NCBI GenBank assembly: GCA_018814945.1
Contig: JAHIYT010000115.1
Span: forward strand, 1 to 12,813
DNA length: 12,813 bases
Reading direction: 5' to 3'
From: Patescibacteria group bacterium
Lineage (GTDB): Bacteria; Patescibacteriota; Gracilibacteria; UM-FILTER-43-11
Part shown: positions 10,378-12,813 of the stretch, in pieces
Numbering within the stretch: position 1 is the first letter of the stretch
Layout: every line of letters begins with the position of its first letter
The notes under the pieces: model-generated
Databases searched by the model: none
The model's input: the letters and a program-made list of their open reading frames with translations, nothing else
Told to the model about the DNA's origin: nothing
Position numbers and translations under genes: made by a program

Positions 10378-12813
10378 ATGCCACAACACACACGTTTACG
10401 CCTATTCCCAAACATTATTTTAATATTTATCACATGTTTGCTTTTTGTGCTACCTACGGCAAAAGCAGACGAAATAGTAACAACCGAATCGGGTGCACAA
10501 GTAGTAGCCGATGAATTTGTTATTAAATATAAAGACAGTGCTAGTTTTAACGATAAAAGGGAACATAAACAAGTGATGAATCTTGAGCAGGAGAGAATAA
10601 ACAAAGATTCGCTAAAGAAGATGGACATTGAACAGGTGCAGCTAAAAGATGAAACTCAGCCTGAAAGTGTTGCAGAAGTAGTTGAACATCTGGAAAACGA
10701 TCCATCCGTACAGTACGTGGAACCTAATTACATAATGAGTATTCAGAGCGTAAATGATCCTAGTTATGAACAGCAATGGGCTCTATCCAAAATCGGAATC
10801 GAAGAAGTTTGGTCTGAAACACAAGGTGCATCAGGTGTAGTAATCGCTGTGCTGGATACAGGTATAGATTATTCACATCCAGATAGACCAAAAAATATTG
10901 TAGCTGGTTATGATTTTATTAACGATGACAGCAATCCTCAGGACGACCACGGTCACGGTACATTTGTATCCGGAGTTATTGCTGCAAATACAAACAATTC
11001 TACCGGTATTGCCGGCATATGTCAGAACTGTTCCATAATGCCCGTAAAGGTTATGGATGGTAGCGGTATGGGAACATATGCTGACGTTGCCAATGGTATT
11101 GTCTGGTCCGCAGATAATGGCGCGGATATCATCAATCTAAGCATTGGTGGCTATGCATACTCCCAAATTCTCCAAGATGCTGTTAATTACGCCCAAAGTA
11201 AGGGTGTTTTAGTTATTGCTGCTGGTGGTAATCAGGGCGTAAGCTCACCGCTTTATCCCGCCGCATATTCAAATGTAATCGGCGTAGGAGCTACAACTCA
11301 GGATGATGAAAAATGGTCACGCTCCAATTACGGCAGTTACATAGATATTTCCGCCCCAGGAGTAAGTATTTATGGCTTATCTCTCGGTAGTTATCGCTCT
11401 CAGACAGGTACATCTGCCACCGCACCACACATTGCGGGTATTGCAGGCTTACTTATGTCCAAAAACCAAGCTCTTAGCCCGAACCTGATAGTCCAGCAGT
11501 TGTATCAGAATACTGTGGATTTAGGCATAGAAGGCAAAGATTACTCTTTTGGGTATGGGAGGATTGGGTTTGGGGTGGAGGAAGTGGTAATTGAGGAGGA
11601 AATTAGTGAGGAAGAGGGTGGCGAGAATAATGAGTCAAATGAAGATAGTGGACAGGATGAAAGTGAGAATGATAACATAGAAGACGATAATAATTCTGAT
11701 GAAGATATGGAGGAAAGTGTGATACCTACACCAACGGATGAAGCAATTGATTTGATTTTGCAGGGGTTATTAACTATGCCTTTTAGTGGCCCAGGTACAA
11801 CGGATAGGAATGAGATACTCAATATAAATACATTCCTTAATTCCCAGAATGGAGTTCTAAAAGATTACAAAAAAACTGAATATTCAAAAAAAGACAATGC
11901 TGAATATTTAGTTACTGCTTCAGAAGCAATATATTCAAGTGTCGAAACAGATTATGTAACTTTCTATAATGATTTAGATAATTCAAGAATTGTATTAGTT
12001 GTGTTAGAACTCGTAAAAAATGTTGTTACAGATTCAAATTTTACAAATGAAGAGATTGATAACATATTTGGAGTAACCAGAGAGCAATATATTGACCATT
12101 TATTAAATAACTCATTTATTTGCCCGCCAAATGCTGATGGTATTGGGTGTATTGATCCAAATTCAATTGAAAATATGGTTAACGATACACCAACGTTTTC
12201 AATGCAATTGAACTATACTTTTGACAGTATAAACACAGTTAGTGATCTTAAAAACCTATTACACAATCTTGCAGATTCTGAACAGCAATATAAACATTGG
12301 ATGTCTTTTGAAGAAGGATCTTTTTTTAGTATTTATGACGATTGGTTTGGTTTGCCTATTTCCCTTATGGAAGCGCAAAATACAGAGTCTGCTATTGTTC
12401 AAAATACAGAAATAATTGAACCCCCTAAAGACGATTTTTTAAAATCTGCCTATGAAAAACTTGACAATTGCAGGATTTCTGCTTTTTTTGATCATTATTC
12501 TCCTGTTTATGTTTATGAAAACCAGGGGGAAGGGCAAAAAGTAACAATATTCACAGGTAGGGAATTCAATAGCATACCAGAAATATCAGGATATAATTAT
12601 TATTCTGGGCATAATGGATTAGATGCACATGTAAGAGAATGTAATCCTGCCCCTGGTACACCAACAGGTAAAATCCCTGGTAAGCCTATTTTAGTTGTAG
12701 CAGACGGAGAAGTGTCTTTTTCTGGTGGTAGTGCAACCAGTGGTTATGGTTATTATGTAGAAATTGAACACTATATTAACAATGCTGATATTAATCATGA
12801 TGATCCAAATAAT
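10378..12813 (+). CDS. Secreted subtilisin-like serine protease (S8) with C-terminal M23-like domain, partial
   Basis: An 812-codon frame, open at the right edge, starting at ATG 10378. Order: signal peptide (about 1-30, cleavage after AKA); I9 propeptide (about 45-120, EFVIKYKD...VQYVEPNYIMS); S8 catalytic domain (about 128-400) with D160 in VLDTGIDYSHPD, H193 in DDHGHGTFVSG, oxyanion N285 in AAGGNQG and S346 in GTSATAPHIAG; a highly acidic Glu/Asp/Asn/Ser linker (401-448); an unrecognised, mainly helical region (about 450-700); and from about 705 a beta-rich segment with SGHNGLDAH (743-751) and ILVVADGEVSFSGG...YGYYVEIEH. The last segment resembles an M23 (LytM) metallopeptidase: H-x-G-x-D zinc motif at H745/D749, then the DG.V strand. 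The second zinc motif (HxH) would be past the window end. The protease should be active and exported; the role of the M23-like part is inferred. Confidence 0.88.
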   Translation, partial: MPQHTRLRLFPNIILIFITCLLFVLPTAKADEIVTTESGAQVVADEFVIKYKDSASFNDKREHKQVMNLEQERINKDSLKKMDIEQVQLKDETQPESVAEVVEHLENDPSVQYVEPNYIMSIQSVNDPSYEQQWALSKIGIEEVWSETQGASGVVIAVLDTGIDYSHPDRPKNIVAGYDFINDDSNPQDDHGHGTFVSGVIAANTNNSTGIAGICQNCSIMPVKVMDGSGMGTYADVANGIVWSADNGADIINLSIGGYAYSQILQDAVNYAQSKGVLVIAAGGNQGVSSPLYPAAYSNVIGVGATTQDDEKWSRSNYGSYIDISAPGVSIYGLSLGSYRSQTGTSATAPHIAGIAGLLMSKNQALSPNLIVQQLYQNTVDLGIEGKDYSFGYGRIGFGVEEVVIEEEISEEEGGENNESNEDSGQDESENDNIEDDNNSDEDMEESVIPTPTDEAIDLILQGLLTMPFSGPGTTDRNEILNINTFLNSQNGVLKDYKKTEYSKKDNAEYLVTASEAIYSSVETDYVTFYNDLDNSRIVLVVLELVKNVVTDSNFTNEEIDNIFGVTREQYIDHLLNNSFICPPNADGIGCIDPNSIENMVNDTPTFSMQLNYTFDSINTVSDLKNLLHNLADSEQQYKHWMSFEEGSFFSIYDDWFGLPISLMEAQNTESAIVQNTEIIEPPKDDFLKSAYEKLDNCRISAFFDHYSPVYVYENQGEGQKVTIFTGREFNSIPEISGYNYYSGHNGLDAHVRECNPAPGTPTGKIPGKPILVVADGEVSFSGGSATSGYGYYVEIEHYINNADINHDDPNN

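Noticed and set aside
10353..10628. Minus-strand frame opposite the subtilase signal peptide and propeptide
   Set aside because: Shadow of a well-supported gene; it also covers the terminator hairpin and has no recognisable protein features.
11541..11822. Minus-strand serine-rich frame of 93 codons
   Set aside because: It is the complement of the acidic GAA/GAT/AGT-rich linker of the subtilase; no start context or domain.
1..12813. tRNA, rRNA or CRISPR array
   Set aside because: No cloverleaf-like segment, rRNA motif or regularly spaced repeat of CRISPR size was seen; the tandem repeats present are contiguous 7-, 12- and 14-bp units inside genes.

Overview
The window is AT-rich, densely packed DNA from an uncultured-type bacterium, most likely a member of the Candidate Phyla Radiation (Patescibacteria). 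That assignment is an inference. It rests on the gene set (minimal type IV pilus locus, PH-type membrane protein, TagA-like glycosyltransferase, REP-associated tyrosine transposase, GerMN lipoprotein, large secreted subtilase), short intergenic gaps, and the apparent absence of Shine-Dalgarno sequences. UGA is used as a stop (1162-1164 and 5778-5780), so the code is the standard bacterial one and not the Gracilibacteria UGA=Gly code.

Left part, minus strand (1-1872): a membrane protein running off the left edge, a WecG/TagA/CpsF glycosyltransferase, and a Trm9-like SAM methyltransferase that overlaps it by GTGA. A plus-strand REP-associated transposase (1950-2528) carries a GC-rich 32-bp perfect palindrome inside its coding sequence and meets pilC tail to tail.

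Middle part (2525-8994): a type IV pilus / type II secretion-like locus. pilB and pilC (ATPase and inner-membrane platform) run leftward from a clear promoter near 5180-5207. A divergent extended -10 promoter (5275-5303) drives two overlapping prepilin genes. The first is PilV/GspI-like. The second is a 651-residue prepilin whose body contains NHL-like beta-propeller blades. Both prepilin leaders are built from 7-bp-periodic tandem DNA repeats. A terminator and another promoter separate them from a GspG/PilA-like pilin and a lipoprotein cyclophilin. No pilT, pilD or pilMNO is present in the window.

Right part (8995-12813): a terminator and a pair of inverted dispersed-repeat copies, an unrecognised 99-residue protein, a strong promoter followed within about 60 nt by a terminator, a GerMN-domain lipoprotein, and a large secreted subtilase that runs off the right edge (at least 812 residues). 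The subtilase has an I9 propeptide, an intact Asp-His-Ser triad, an acidic linker, and the beginning of an apparent M23 (LytM) metallopeptidase domain.

The shared theme is the cell surface: pilus assembly, an extracytoplasmic foldase, a surface-glycan enzyme, lipoproteins and a secreted protease. The features most worth following up are the prepilin-propeller fusion, the repeat-built prepilin leaders, the palindrome inside the transposase gene, and the S8-M23 architecture.
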